64,000 nucleotides of DNA, taken from assembly GCA_963277665.1 (NCBI GenBank), contig CAUJRU010000138.1, forward strand, positions 620,001 through 684,000, written 5' to 3'. The notes beneath the pieces were generated by a model, which did no database searches, had not been told where the DNA came from, and saw nothing but the letters and a program-made list of their open reading frames with translations. Both the position numbers and the translations under genes were made by a program. The stretch is from Viscum album (Eukaryota > Streptophyta > Magnoliopsida > Santalales > Viscaceae). Of the stretch, positions 25,499 through 35,620 are shown piece by piece. Each line of letters opens with the position of its first letter. Position 1 is the stretch's first letter.

Positions 25499-27260
25499 AT
25501 GGAAGACATTCATGTTGGGTCTCTAGAAAACCTAATTCCTACAGGTCCACCGATCTTTGATGGAAATTAAAATGAGTACTATAGATATATAATTAATACC
25601 TTTGTGATAAACACAAGTGTAGACAACTATATTAAGATAAATATAGAATATAATATTCTTGATAAGGAACTTTGAACTTTCAAAAATCTAGAAAAGGTGG
25701 AATACTAACAGGACATGAAGGTAGAAATTCTTTTCTGCATTCCATGACTATATATATATATATATATATATATATCCATATTTCATCTTGTGAATCTAAT
25801 GATTGCATTTGGAAGAAGCTCGAACTAACTCTCTTTGGAACATCCAATGTCATTGAAACTATAATAGCAATTCTTAGAGGTATGTATCATGGTTTTTGTT
25901 TTCCTTATTGAGAACCCATATGTAAGGTACAACAAAGAGTAATAACTACCATCAAAATCTTATAGAAAATGGGTGAGAAAGGTTTAGATGATGAGATTCT
26001 TGTAGACAATACTATAGATGAAAATATGAACGTTAATCATATTTCTCTTGATGAATTGTTTGGAACTCTTCTCCAACATGATTCTAGAATGAAGAGATAT
26101 TCTGACAATATGAAGAAGAATAATGGAAATAGGGGTGTTTATTTTACAACTAATACAAATCATATACCTACCAAGACTCTTGAGAGAGTTATAGGATATA
26201 AATCTAAGAATATTGTTATTCTATCTGAACCTAGTGAATGTGGAGGCTTAGATAATGAGCTATCCAATATTTCTCAGAGGATGAACAAGATTGTTGGACC
26301 AGTGAACATTCAATATAGATACATGAATAAAGAATGAAAAGAAGAGAAATATTGAGAAGTGACATAGTATGAATGCATATGAACCAATCATATTATAACT
26401 GATGGTCCCTTGCATTTGAAAAGTGATATAAAGGATAATAATTCTGAGATGAACATGAAGAAAGTCTACAAATCAAAGAAAAAGAAAGTATTGAAGTTCA
26501 ATGAAACTTGGAGTGCTAGTGGTGGAGACTCTTTTAAGGACTCTTCAAAATATGAATCTTTTTAGAAATAGATTATTGGTTTAAAATCCAGATCTCTATT
26601 TCAAAATCATTGTCTTATGGATAAGGTACGAACTGCTGAATCCTTATCCAATATTTCTTTAAGTGAAAACTTTCCCAATAACATTTTTTCATCTGATGAA
26701 GAATCCTCTTCCTCAGATAGAAATAATGTCATACCTTTATATGAGGATGTTTCCATATTTTCGATGCTACATGAAATGAACAATTGTAAAGTGTCCAAGA
26801 AACATGAAAAATAAAATTCTAGAGAATTTATTTTTACAAATTTAATGTCATATCCTACCAAAGATACTGATAAGAAAAATGATGTTTTAGAAAATCTTTT
26901 GATGAAACCTAAAGGAGATAATTCTGATATGGATAAACATTTTAAGTATATTAAAAATCTGAATTTGGAAAATGTTTTTTAGGGAATAAACTTAACTCTA
27001 AATATATTATTCTAGAGGATAATAATTGAGTCTTGAGACTAAAATCTGAATTATTTTCTATGAAGGACCTTCTTGCAAATTTTACATCTGCTAAGGAAAA
27101 TATTGACAATATGTATTCTTAGATCCTTCTTCATGATAATAATTGAGGAGTATGTGATATCATGAAAAAAATTGTTATAAACAATTATTTTGTCCCATCA
27201 TGATCCCCTTTTTGCAGTAAATGTCAATGAGTTGGGCATTTGAAGAAAAACTATTCTTTA
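25499..27260 (+). pseudogene. gag: copia gag relic
   Basis: The ATG at 25,499 opens MEDIHVGSLENLIPTGPPIF then DG, stop, NEYY; a PP-x-F-D-G-x-N-Y start is typical of copia gag. At 25,969-26,337 the longest open piece contains ISLDELFGTLLQHDSRMKRY, fitting the L-D-E-L-x-G-x-L segment late in copia gag. A zinc-knuckle relic at 27,213-27,254 reads CSKCQ, stop, VGHLKKNY, that is CX2CX4HX4C with the last Cys now Tyr. An (AT)n tract of about 28 bases at 25,748-25,775 has expanded inside the gene. Gag forms the particle and binds RNA; this copy cannot make a protein. Start and family are well supported, middle part is poorly aligned. Confidence 0.8.
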
Positions 27261-27410
27261 AATAAAGGTCAACACCATGGATTTCCTAAATCTTACTTTT
27301 CTAAACAAATGTGGATACCCATGATTTTATTATCTCACAATTACAGATCCAAGTAATTTTGAATTCCAAAAACCCAACTCTTTCATATTTAGGATAATGA
27401 CGGAAGTACA

Positions 27411-27790
27411 AAAAACATTTGGTACTTGGATAGTGGATGTTCCCGACCACTGAATGGAAAAATTGTCTATTTCACAAATATTTTAATGACTAATGGTGGG
27501 AAATTATCTTTTCAACATAATTCTCAAGGATTTTTTTTTCATATAGTTATCATTATTATTCTTGGTAAAGCTATTATTTCAAATGTTTTTTTAAAATACC
27601 TTAAGCACAACCTCATTAGCATAATTCAATTATATGATTAAAATTACCTTGTGAATTTTAGAAATAATAAATTCTTAGATAACAATTCCATGGATGATTT
27701 TATTCTATCCAACCTTAGGCATGAGAATGTGTACACCATAAACCTAGAAAACCATCGAAGTAAACATATACCTTTCCTTAGTGCAATTGA
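27411..27790 (+). pseudogene. pol: copia protease relic
   Basis: WYLDSGCSRPLNGK near 27,420-27,460 is the copia aspartic protease active-site line (W-Y-L-D-S-G-C-S-R-H-M-T-G), with the catalytic DSG intact. GGKLSFQHNSQG follows where the family has G-G-x-V-T-F-G-D-N-x-x-G. The frame stays open from 27,426 to 27,641. This domain cuts the polyprotein. It lies in the usual place after the gag zinc knuckle and before integrase. Confidence 0.9.
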
Positions 27791-28560
27791 AGATCATTCC
27801 TAGATTTGGCATAAAATACTAGGACACTATAACTTAAGAAATCATTGTAAAAATTCTATGAATGAAAAAGTTAAGGACATTTGATTCTTAGGTTTGATAC
27901 ATCAAAAGTCTATCATCCTTATCAATATGTAAAGAAAAAAAATCTATATTAAAATCTATAGATTAATTTTCAAATTCTAATTCCTTATAGTTGTTTCACA
28001 TGGATTTATTTGGTCTAACACAAACTGGATGTATTGGAGGCAAATACAATGTGTTTGTCTCAGTTTATGACTACACTATATTTACATGGGTATATTTTCT
28101 TGCAATGAAATCTGAATTTTTATCTTATTGAAAAAACATTATAGCTCAAGATAAAAATTTGATAACCTACCATTAATAACTATTCATTTTGATCAAGGAA
28201 ATGAATTTGAAAATTTAGACTTTAAAAAAATTATTAAGAAAGTATTACTCACAACTATTCAGCTCCCAAAAATTCTCAACAAAATGTTGTTGTTGAAAGA
28301 AAAAATTGTATCCATCAAGAGATTACTAGAACCATGTTGAGTGAATATTCTATAGCTAATCATTTTTGGGATGAATCTGTACGTACTTCATGTTATACTA
28401 TAAATAGAGTATTAATAAAACAATTTCATAATAAAATATTTATGAGTTTTGCACTAGCCAAAAACCAATAGTTTCTTATATCAATTTTTTTTGGATGCAA
28501 AGTATTCATATTGAATAATAAAGATAACATACATAAATTTTCACCCAAATCTGATTAATT
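27791..28560 (+). pseudogene. pol: copia integrase relic
   Basis: IWHKILGHYNLRNH at about 27,805 fits the W-H-R-R-L-G-H start of the pre-integrase zinc region. HMDLFGLTQTGCIGGKYNVF and VSVYDYTIFTWVYFLAMKSE follow (first catalytic Asp region), then IHFDQGNEFEN (second Asp) and SAPKNSQQNVVVERKN (the third, Glu, in V-V-E-R). The D-D-E order and spacing fit copia integrase. It inserts cDNA in chromatin. At least four stops and two frameshifts break the frame. Confidence 0.88.
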
Positions 28561-28889
28561 AATTTTCTTAGGTTACTCAACTAACTCTAAGGATTATAAT
28601 GTTTTTAATAGGAAATCCTGTACATTTGATGAAACAATACACATTAAATTTGATGAAAATAATCCTTCTGTTTTCAAAAAACCTAATCTTATTTTTGATA
28701 TTTTTTTCTAAAACTGATATCCAATCTTTTATAGAATATCAATCATATATTGAAAATGTTCAATAAAATATTTCTGAGACATTTATCCTTGAAGATTGGT
28801 TAACCTATGTTAATGAACTAGATTTATAAAACCAATGACAATTGTAATATTGAAATAATCCCGGTGATAATATCATTGGTAATATTAAT

Positions 28890-29750
28890 CAACTAGTAAG
28901 ACCTATAAGTCCTTTTATAAATGAAGTTGAACATGTTGCTTTACATTCCCAATTTGAAAGAAAGTCTCCTGATGAAGCCTTGGGTGATAAATATTGGATA
29001 AAGGTCATGCAAGATGAACTCAATGAATTTGTAAGTAATCGTGTTTGGACCTTTGTTTAAATACCTAATGAAACTTCTATTACTGGAGTAAAATGTGTTT
29101 CTAAAAAAATTGTAATTAAAATGGAATTATTTTTAGAAATAAAGAAAATATGAATTTCTAATGTATATAACTAACAAGAAGGCATAAACTATGAAGAAAC
29201 CTATTCTCTAGTAGCAATACTTGAATCTATCTGTATTCTTCTATCTATTTCACCATTCATTAATTTCATACCTTATCAAATTCATATGATGTTCGATTTA
29301 TTAAACAGTTATGTACAGGAGGAGGTCAATGTAGATCAACCCCCTATTTTTGAAGATAAAAAATATCCTAATAATATTTACAAACTTACAAAAGATTTAT
29401 ATGGACTGAAACAAGCACCAAGACCATGGTATGATAGATTTACCAGTTTTTTGGCTTCAAAATAACTATATTAATGAAACCTCTGATCAAAACATTTCAT
29501 TAATAAAGGAAATAAATAAGTTTTGATTGTAAAATTTTTTGATGATGACATCATCTTTGGATCAACTCAGCAATCCATAATTGATTCCTTTGTGAATCAT
29601 ATGAAATCTGATTTCGAGATGATTATGATGGGTGAGTTGACTCTTTTTATAGGTTTTAAAATTTCTCAAAACCAAGATGGAAAGTACATATATCAAAATA
29701 ATTATATCAATAAACTTTTTTAAAAAAATTTGGTATGACAACACTAAGAG
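28890..29750 (+). pseudogene. pol: copia reverse transcriptase relic
   Basis: HSQFERKSPDEALGDKYWIK then VMQDELNEFVSNRVWTFV (28,945-29,060) is the conserved entry of copia RT (E-P-x-x-x-x-E-A-L...W-x-x-A-M-x-x-E-L...N-x-V-W). At 29,300-29,460 comes SYVQEEVNVDQPP and DLYGLKQAPRPWYDR. The catalytic box at 29,523-29,723 reads FDDDIIFGSTQ (usually Y-V-D-D-I-I-F-G-S-T), followed by MKSDFEMIMMGELTLFIGF. RT copies the element RNA into DNA. The Y-V to F-D change and several stops make it inactive. The wording is closest to the SIRE group. Confidence 0.9.
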
Positions 29751-30029
29751 TATAATTACTCTAATCATAACCTCTAATACTCTTCATATTGATAATGCAA
29801 GAAAACATGTGGATTAAAAATATTATTGAGTAAGGATATGAAATTTACATTAAATAATATCCAGTTGACATTCCTTAATTTGTTCGGTGTTCTTAGGTGA
29901 AATATTCCAAGAAAATCATAATTAATCCCATTTAAAGAATATGAAAGGAATTTTTCTTTATTAAAAAAAATTATATTTGGGCCTATTTTATCCTTATGAA
30001 AATTATTTTAAACATAAACATTTTTCAGG

Positions 30030-30459
30030 TCCTGACTATGGTGGTTGAAAAATTGATAGGAACAACACATCAGGAACATTTCATTTATTAAGAGAGTCCT
30101 TAGTTTCATGGTATTATAAGAAACAACATTCAGAGGCACATTCCACTGCTCAAGCTGTATATGTAGCAGCAAGAAGTTCTTGTGCTCAAGGGTTGTGGAT
30201 GCAACATACAATCACAGACTATGGTATAGGTTTTAATAAAACTCAAATAATGTGTTATAACACCAGTTCCATTTTCCAAATTAAAAACCTATCCCATAAC
30301 ACCAGTGAAAAACACATAGACATTAGACATCACTTTTTTAGAGATCACACACTTAATGGAGATATTATTTTTCAATTTATCAGAACGCAAGAACTAAATG
30401 CTAAGATTTTTAAAAATCCATTACCTCCTGATAGATTTGGATACATAAAACAAAATTAA
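30030..30459 (+). pseudogene. pol: copia RNase H relic, end of pol
   Basis: SGTFHLLRESLVSWYYKKQH then SEAHSTAQAVYVAARSSCAQ (30,065-30,190), then TQIMCYNTSSIFQIKNLSHN and KHIDIRHHFFRDH (30,238-30,350), ending NPLPPDRFGYIKQN and a TAA at 30,457. This is the copia RNase H/tail order (S-L-V-S-W...K-K-Q...S-T-A-E-A-E-Y...C-D-N-T-S-A...H-I-x-I-R-H-H-F-x-R-D...K-P-L-P). It would remove RNA from the RNA-DNA hybrid. The last 88 codons are open. The following CAGGGGGAGTACA (30,538-30,550) is typical just after Sirevirus pol. Confidence 0.9.
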
Positions 30460-30657
30460 GGAAAGATCACTGAATTTTAATCATTTATATCTACTTCTTT
30501 TTTAAATCATCTAATAACATTAAGATACATATTATTTCAGGGGGAGTACATATGCTTGTTTTTTTCTTTAATTTTCATTCTATAAGAAAAATTATATTTC
30601 TTTGTGAAAATATATCATTCATATATGAAAATTTATATTCTATTTCTTTTCATAAAG

Positions 30658-30807
30658 AAATTCACAGAATATAAATTCACATAATATAAATTCATGAAAT
30701 TGAAATTCGCGAAATGGAAATTCAATGAATACAAATTCAAGGAATGAAAATTCGCAAAATAGAAATTCACGGAATGAAAATTCAAATAATGTAAATTCAT
30801 GGAATTT
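30658..30807 (+). repeat. 15-bp minisatellite, 10 units in exact phase
   Basis: Ten consecutive 15-base units each beginning AAATTC (for example AAATTCACGGAATGA), with no indel across 150 bases. They lie between the end of pol and the env-like region of the copia element. Read as codons, units give K-F-x-x-x pentads, but stops occur in several units. Confidence 0.95.
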
Positions 30808-30985
30808 AAAAATTACAATAGAATTCTTATAAAATCTATAAATTCTTCATAGTATCCCATAAGGTACACTTTCTTACTTTCAATTTTTTTATTTTAATCT
30901 CTAAATTGTTGGTATTTCAAAAACCTTTTTTATGTTTTTTTCATTCATTTCATTTTAATTAATTATTTAATTTACCTCAAATGTT

Positions 30986-33560
30986 ATGAATTCATATTTT
31001 TTACAATCATCCTCAAATGTTAGATCTGATCAGTTTAATATCATCTGTTTGATTATGTTATGTATGTCGAAAGGTCACTCTTATATCAATATAAGGGATG
31101 CCTTGTTTATGAGCACCACATCATCTTCTCTGATCTCTATGTCGATGTTTTTTTGTTTCCATAAAATTCTGTATTTAGACAACCTGGTTTCTGACACTCT
31201 AAAAGACTCTACAATCCTCATCATATCTAATGTCTATTATTAAGGAAATAAAGGATTGGTAAATCTATAGGGAAACTCTGGTATTCCCTATTTTCTTTGC
31301 AAATTATGACTCCCTCATCTCTAATGTCATAAGAACTAATGGATGAGAAGGAGTATGTATGGACAAGGAGAAGATTCAAGATCTAGTTTACACTAACCTA
31401 GGCATTCAATTCTATGAATCAATTATTTTCAATAAAAATGATTTTATGGATATATTAATGTTCAAATGTTTTAAGAAGACTTATACAGTTCCTTATAAGA
31501 ATGCGAAAAATGTTCTCAAGATTCCTTATGAAGGAAAGTTTATTCCATTCTCTCACATTTTTCCCACAAAGGAAGTTCCTTTTGAGAAAGACAAGGCACT
31601 ATATCTCCGCAGTCACAAGAATATTAAGCATCCAAAGATTAAAAATATTACAACAAATCACAAGTTGGTATCCCTTTGGATACAAGGCTTTCTTATTCAA
31701 AGTAAAGAGGATATGTACTCATTTATGATATTTGAATTTTTTTTATTATATTTTGTTATCAATGTAAGGAAGATAAACTTGATCACGTAAATCATCCTCA
31801 CCATTCATATAGTATGAAATAGAACCATCAGATCCTAGATAATTATGTATCTAGAAACTATATATAGGATAATCATAATGTTCATCCAAGAGCTGAATAT
31901 CCCTTGTTGATCAATCTTTAAGTTGTTCTAGATTTTAATTCTCTGTGATTATACTCTATGGGGAAAGAATATAGATTTTCTGCTAGAATTCAAATTTTTT
32001 GAAGAAATGGTTGCCCAAAACATGGTTGATGTTTTGGAATCATCAAAATTGATACCTATGAAAATAAAACCTAAAGAACCAAGTATACCGGTACAAGTTC
32101 TTGTTGATATGGTATAAGCACCACCTCCTGTAAAGAAGCTAAAAGCCTACATTGATGCAATTGTTGAAAAGTGGAGAAATATGGAAGCTACCAGAAAAGA
32201 AGGTGATCCTTCCATTAGATTAAATATAGTGGAGGCTATGTCCATAAGACAATAGCTAGCTGAAATTCTAGAGAAATAAAATGAAAATAAATTAAAGAAG
32301 AAATACTTGGAATCTCATGTATATCAGTATTTATTGAATTTGGTATAAAATAAATCTCAATAAGTACCAGAATCTCGAGTTATTCTTAAGAAATGGGTTG
32401 TCACTCTGGAAATCCAAAAAGAAAAAAAATTCAAAATAAATTTAGAACATGTTCATGAAATGGATGATCAGATCCTTCAAAAAAAATGATTATATCATAA
32501 GGAAAGTGGACGAGTATAATGGAACACCACATTAATTTATTTTTAAATCAATTTCTGAAGAATAGGAGGTTTAAGAAGAAGATGAAGTTGAAGTTGAATA
32601 GGATTTTGAAGTTGATGTGGAAGAAGAAGAGAATGAAAAAGTTGATGAACAAAGTTATGAAGGAAAATATATCCAGGAAGAATAAAGGCAAGAATGAACT
32701 CAAGATGAAGATCTTGAATGGGAAAAATATAAACTAAGAGATCTTAATGATATCTAGGTTTCTGATGAACAATCCCAAGTTATAATTTCTAAAAAAGGAA
32801 ATAATTTTTTCATTGCCTCACCCGATAAAAAATGCCACCCAAGTCTTCTAAAAGAATAGAGATACTAGATTTGTTGACTCCAAGAGGGACTAGGAAAGGA
32901 AATGATGATTCCAAATCTGATTCTCCATCTACTTTTTCCCCTGACATTGTCATGTTGTCCTTAAGAATGTTATTCAACACTCTTTTGGTTCTTTCTAACA
33001 ATGATTCCTAGAGTCAAATGATGCAAGAGACACATGACCAAAAGACGGAATATACTAATATTCTGATAGACACAGTGGTTAAGAAAGAAGAAAACATCAA
33101 CAATGATTGGATAGATTATAAAACTCAGAAGGTCACTTGAAAGAAATTCAATAAGGTTTCTAAAACCATCAATGAATAACATAAACAGCTCAGCAACTTC
33201 ATGGATTCAAAAAACAGAGCTTTCAATACATATGAATCTGAGTTAAAACAACTCAGAGCATCCATTTCTGATAAATTAATCCCACTTAATTCCCTTTCTC
33301 GATCTGTAATCAATGAAATGGATGTCATAGGGAAATTAGTGAAAATGGTGGCTACTCAAGATGATTTCATTAAAAATAAAGATGTTGAAATCAATGCCCA
33401 AGAATAAAGGATAATGTCCTTAGAAAAAACGAACTTGGATCAGGTGTTTTTGTTGAAGAAGATTCAATAAGATCAATGGAAGTGAATAATTCTAGAGTTT
33501 TGAGGAAAAAATGTTAATGGGGAAAAATAAGGATGGTTGAATATTTTCTTACATTCTGAT
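30986..33560 (+). pseudogene. Sirevirus 3' region, env-like position, degraded ORF
   Basis: About 2.6 kb between pol and the purine tracts. The long pieces are 31,359-31,790 (143 codons, FIPFSHIFPTKEVPFEKDK and a hydrophobic tail FFLLYFVINV) and 33,201-33,407 (68 codons, mostly helical: ELKQLRASISDKLIPLNSLS). A Glu/Lys-rich part spans about 32,560-32,740. Sireviruses often carry an extra env-like ORF with a coiled coil here, so position and helical character fit. I do not recognise a residue-level match, and the function of such ORFs is unproven. Stops and frame changes break it throughout. Confidence 0.5.
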
Positions 33561-33743
33561 GTTTTGTTATAATCTAACCATCCATTTCAAAATTTCCATA
33601 ATAATATTTTTCTTTCATATCATTATTTTGTATATGAATATATATTTCCTTAACCATACATGTTCATTTTATACTACTTCATTTCTTTTTGAAAATCACA
33701 AAGGGGATGAATTTATTTGGATGAACAATTTAATGAAGACTTC

Positions 33744-34034
33744 AGAGGGGGAGAATCTTTTAAGGGGAGTATGGTATGAATTAACAATGCCTATGAAAGG
33801 GAGAGTTTCGTTTAAGAATAAATTTTTATCCAATGGGGTGATATTTATTGAATAAAGAAAACCATATGATAAATTTCAAAAATATGATCCTTAGGAAACA
33901 TAAACTATGTGGGAGTTAGTCGTATTCATCCAAAATCTTACTCAATAGGGGAGATACGTTTTCTTTATTTATTTTTCTATGTAAATATATTCTTCATTTG
34001 AAAAGTTGTTTGTGAGTTCCCAAAATAGGGAGAT
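33744..34034 (+). promoter_or_regulatory. cluster of polypurine tracts before the copia 3' LTR
   Basis: AGAGGGGGAGA (33,744), AAGGGGAGT (33,762), AATAGGGGAGA (33,944) and CAAAATAGGGAGAT (34,021-34,034, directly against the LTR). Multiple purine tracts in this place are a known trait of Sireviruses. The last one is the likely primer for plus-strand synthesis. Confidence 0.75.
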
Positions 34035-34121
34035 TTTTAAGTCAATAAGGTTATCTTATGTCTTCTCCATTCCTTATTGTTTTATGTTTTGAAAATCAAA
34101 AATAGTTTTTCATATGTTCCT

Positions 34122-34270
34122 TTTTACTTACAGATTTTTCATTCTATTTTAATTAGATATTTATCATTCTATTTTACTTACAGATTTATCATTTTATTTT
34201 ATATATAAATTTTCATTCCATTTTATTTAGAAATTTTTAATTCCTTTTTACTTCTAAATTTGTTATTATG
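34122..34270 (+). repeat. 25-bp tandem repeats in 3' copia LTR, 6 units
   Basis: Six units of 25, 25, 25, 24, 25 and 25 bases with consensus TTTTACTTACAGATTTATCA. The same count as in the 5' LTR shows the array predates insertion. Confidence 0.85.
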
Positions 34271-34559
34271 TTTTATTTATACCTGTGTAATATTGACTCA
34301 GTGACTCTAGTGAATATGTGATACTGATTTTGTAGTAATTTTTTCATTATTATAATAAAATTTTTCAGGATATCTATATCAGTAAAAATGTCATACCGAA
34401 TTTTTGATACCGATACCCAAAAATTATAAAACTATTTCTTCAATTCGATGTTCGTTTTCATATGAGTCTGTTGTCAGGATAATTATAGTGTAGTTTATTG
34501 TATCATTCCAATATTATCATATTCTATTTTTTCTTATACACAACATTTATCATAAATAT

Positions 34560-34589
34560 AACATCGTTTCTTATATATGAAACGATGTT
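34560..34589. repeat. 11-bp perfect palindrome arms in copia LTR
   Basis: AACATCGTTTC, then 8 bases, then GAAACGATGTT. The arms are exact inverted complements. In the 5' LTR the left arm has decayed to AACATCATTT. Conserved LTR palindromes are known in Sireviruses. Confidence 0.8.
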
Positions 34590-35563
34590 GTAAAATCTAT
34601 TATGAACTAACCATTGTTTGTTTGACATGTGTATAGTTCGCTCTGAAATTTATGGAAAATATAACTGTTTGAGTGGAGTTGACCGTTGAGAAGTTTTTCC
34701 TATAAATAATATTTTATATTAAAAAGAAATGTTATTGAGTGAATTGAGATTTGATAAAATATTGTGAAGTCATATAACATTGTGATGTAATTTCTAGAGT
34801 GATAGGCTCTTAGAACTCTTAGTGTTTCACAAGGATTTAGTGAATAACTTGGTCATGTATGAACATCTTGTTCAGAATTTCTTTGTTCTGAATCTGATCA
34901 TGTTGATCATGGGCTTCTAGGGATGGAAGATAGAGGTTCTGATTTTGTTGTAAATCAAGGGCTTAGAGGGATAAAAAAATAGATTTCGCTTTTTGGATTG
35001 AGGGAATACCTGGGTTTCGGAAGGACATACATTCTTGAAATTATAAATCATGAAACATTTATCCATGGTTATTGGATACCATTCTCTTTGGGTTAAAATA
35101 ATCTTATTGTTATTTTTCTTATATTTCATGATGTTTTTTTCCACTGCTATTTTAACTTCGTTAAAGTTAAAAAGTAAAACATTCTTATACTTTCTAATTC
35201 CATTACACTGATTCTGTTAAATATTTTACACGGTTTAAGGTATAATTATTTTGTTAAAAAAACTTCCTTAGGATTTTATCATAGGGTTGTAATGTATAAG
35301 AAAAGATTTATCTAAGATGGTTTGTGAATTTTGTTTAACATTGTCAAACTATGATTCCTGAAAGTTAAAAATTATTCATAAGAAACATCTTCCCTTAAGG
35401 TTAATAAAAATTCCTTAATAATGCTGTACACCAACATTAAAGGACCTCAAGGAATTTTTAAATATACAATTCAACCCCCATATTGTATTTGAGAATCTCA
35501 TTATAGTATCTAATCCTACAATTGGTTTCAGAGCCATTAGCTCTATTATACTAATACTTTACA

Positions 35564-35568
35564 ATGTT
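35564..35568. repeat. copia target site duplication, right (ATGTT)
   Basis: Right-hand partner of 23,823-23,827. The flanking ATGTTATCC continues the host internal region. Confidence 0.65.
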
Positions 35569-35620
35569 ATCCATCTCGGATACATAATAAGTGTTATTCT
35601 ATATGAGTTTCACAATTCTC
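35569..35620 (+). other. internal region of A-B element, remainder after copia
   Basis: Fifty-two bases between the copia right flank and LTR B, corresponding to about 195 bases before LTR C. No clear purine tract is left. Confidence 0.45.

Larger units (their letters stand above)
23828..35563 (+). mobile_element. Ty1/copia element, Sirevirus (SIRE/Maximus)-like, 11.7 kb
   Basis: A complete element with LTRs 23,828-25,355 and 34,035-35,563 (1,528 and 1,529 bp). The primer-binding site, gag, a single pol in copia order (protease, integrase, RT, RNase H), a long 3' region after pol and a purine tract are all in place. The 5-bp flanks are TTGTT and ATGTT. Large size, RNase H wording, purine-tract-like motifs before the 3' LTR and a palindrome in the LTR all fit Sireviruses (family knowledge). 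All frames are broken. It lies inside the internal region of the A-B element: the uninterrupted homologue around 42,440-42,460 reads across the insertion point. Confidence 0.92.
34035..35563 (+). repeat. 3' LTR of copia element (1,529 bp)
   Basis: Begins TTTTAAGTCAA after the purine tract (decayed from TG) and ends ACTTTACA. It contains the six-unit 25-bp array (34,122-34,270) and the best copy of the palindrome (34,560-34,589). Confidence 0.9.

Noticed and set aside
26607..26861. Minus-strand ORF of 84 codons in the copia gag region
   Set aside because: A shadow of the plus-strand gag relic.
30658..30807. Evenly spaced repeats that could suggest a CRISPR array
   Set aside because: Units are contiguous 15-mers without spacers, inside a plant retrotransposon.
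34007..34034. Copia 3' LTR starting at TGTTTGTGAG (34,007)
   Set aside because: That stretch includes the purine tract AAAATAGGGAGAT. Starting after it gives equal LTR lengths (1,528 and 1,529) and a 4-of-5 target duplication.
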